Positions 63,340 to 64,000 of a stretch of 64,000 nucleotides of DNA are shown piece after piece. The notes under the pieces are model-generated. The model was not told the DNA's origin. It saw only the letters and a list, made by a program, of their open reading frames with translations, and searched no databases. Within the stretch, counting starts at the first letter, position 1; the number at the start of each line of letters is the position of its first letter. Origin of the DNA: Marinilabilia rubra (GTDB lineage: Bacteria > Bacteroidota > Bacteroidia > Bacteroidales > Marinilabiliaceae); contig NZ_QEWP01000006.1 in NCBI RefSeq assembly GCF_003121985.1, positions 186,001 to 250,000 on the forward strand. Direction: 5' to 3'. The translations under genes and the position numbers were made by a program.

Positions 63340-63654
63340 CTAGTCCACAGAACAACGACTGACACAATCTACAATATTGCGCAAACTATCGTGCTTCAAA
63401 AAATAGAAAGTGTTTTTTCCTTCGCGTTGAGAAGCCAATACACCTTTATCCTTTAAAATGCCTAAATGATGTGAAGTCGTTGATTGCTCAATATTCAGCA
63501 AATTATGAATCTGTGTCACAGTCAGTTTTCTTCCATCTTCGAGATGGCTCAATATAGCAATTCGCATAGGATGAGCTATTGCTTTGAGCATACTTGCTGC
63601 CCTATCCAGTTGATTGGCATCAAGATCTTTGATTTTCATAGCTTTAACTTCCAT
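63340..63654 (-). CDS. ArsR/SmtB-family transcriptional regulator
   Basis: 104 residues. A winged helix runs from ~18 to ~95: MLKAIAHPMRIAILSHLEDGRKLTVTQIHNLL, then the recognition helix IEQSTTSHHLGILKDKGV and the wing SQREGKNTFYFLKHDS. Two Cys near the end (DCVSRCSVD) could form a metal or redox site, but the ELCVCDL motif of arsenic sensors is absent (the corresponding place reads VTQIHNLLNIEQ). The ATG at 63654 or the one five codons on is the start. The target genes are not evident. Confidence 0.9.
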   Translation of the reverse strand: MEVKAMKIKDLDANQLDRAASMLKAIAHPMRIAILSHLEDGRKLTVTQIHNLLNIEQSTTSHHLGILKDKGVLASQREGKNTFYFLKHDSLRNIVDCVSRCSVD

Positions 63655-63895
63655 TTTATGTTAATTAAATTCTATTTTTTAAATCCGTATAAAACCTGAT
63701 ATCTCTGAATTTTTACCGGCAGATAAATTACAACTTAGAACCCAATTTTCTGTATATCTGCCTGTAATGAAATCAATAAGTGCAAAGATAATGAAGATAT
63801 TTTGATTATTAGATATTTAAAACTGTAAAATATGCAAATATTTAGATAGGATTGATATTTATCATTGCTTACAACACTATTACGCTGCATTTTGT

Positions 63896-63903
63896 TATTT
63901 TTG
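63896..63903 (+). promoter_or_regulatory. Putative -7 box of the gene at the right edge
   Basis: TATTTTTG matches TAnnTTTG and lies 40 bp before the start codon at 63944. No convincing -33 element was found. The rest of the 289-bp gap (63655-63943) is AT-rich and shows no gene. Confidence 0.3.
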
Positions 63904-63943
63904 AAAATTCATAGAACGAAAAGCCAACAGACAAATTTATTAA

Positions 63944-64000
63944 ATGAAGTTATCATCCAAAATAACATCTCCCATAGAGGTGGAAATGAAGCGTTTCGAA
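63944..64000 (+). CDS. Probable polyprenyl diphosphate synthase, first 19 codons only
   Basis: The frame begins MKLSSKITSPIEVEMKRFE and runs off the window. A start of the type xxIxxPIxxEMxxFE is common in Bacteroidota octaprenyl/farnesyl-type diphosphate synthases, which make the long-chain isoprenoids of quinones. The catalytic DDxxD motifs are beyond the edge, so the call rests only on this short similarity. If right, it is linked through dxs in the same window to the isoprenoid pathway. Confidence 0.45.
   Translation, partial: MKLSSKITSPIEVEMKRFE

Overview
The window looks like chromosomal DNA of a free-living member of the Bacteroidota, probably of the Bacteroidales/Marinilabiliales type (inference). 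The reasons are the weak ribosome-binding sites, -7 boxes of the TAnnTTTG type, a C-terminal class of outer-membrane barrels, an ftsX-DUF3098-uppP-truB-queA cluster as known from this phylum, DUF5723 and PorE-like envelope proteins, an alpha2-type glycyl-tRNA synthetase, and a lone Bacteroidota-style IS200-like/REP-associated transposase. No phage, CRISPR array, rRNA or tRNA gene was seen.

Layout. 1-2.7 kb: the end of one M16 peptidase and a complete partner that lacks the zinc motif and carries a LolA-like tail. 2.9-9.2 kb: a TetR-controlled envelope cassette (TetR, periplasmic LolA-like protein, two FtsX-type permeases, LolD-type ATPase, outer-membrane barrel), which looks like a lipid or lipoprotein trafficking pump. 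9.2-17.6 kb: dxs, an OmpA lipoprotein, a SPASM radical SAM enzyme, nadB and glyS. 17.9-24.8 kb: small lipoproteins, an S41 peptidase, a Ca2+/Na+ exchanger-like protein, a RibD-like reductase, two unknown envelope genes and a decayed lipoprotein paralogue. 25-31.5 kb: an Fe-S/FAD oxidoreductase, an NAD-dependent reductase, an unknown gene, an alpha/beta hydrolase and rpiA. 31.8-33.5 kb: a striking array of short GC-rich hairpin repeats built round a single REP-associated tyrosine transposase. 33.5-43.9 kb: a DUF5723 barrel, a large lipoprotein, a PorE-like OmpA protein, a CtpA-type protease and a YfhO membrane protein. 44-49 kb: YciI-like protein, acylphosphatase, glycosyltransferase, APS reductase, pfkA and a universal stress protein. 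49-53.4 kb: queA, truB, uppP, DUF3098 and ftsX. 53.7-64 kb: a GH3 glucosidase, a radical SAM/winged-helix protein, an ECF sigma/anti-sigma pair, polA-queD, an ArsR regulator and the first codons of a probable polyprenyl synthase.

Most genes are housekeeping or envelope genes in short transcription units. The intergenic DNA is unusually rich in dispersed palindromic elements: a 233-bp element with an 89-bp palindrome (two copies), a ~130-bp element with 15-17 bp terminal inverted repeats (two copies), a 60-110 bp element (three copies), several short hairpin families, and the transposase-linked array. The array at 31.8-33.5 kb is the best candidate for an underdescribed system: three to four ~300-bp modules of fixed order, with the transposase occupying the position that in the other modules holds a perfect 16-bp inverted-repeat hairpin.
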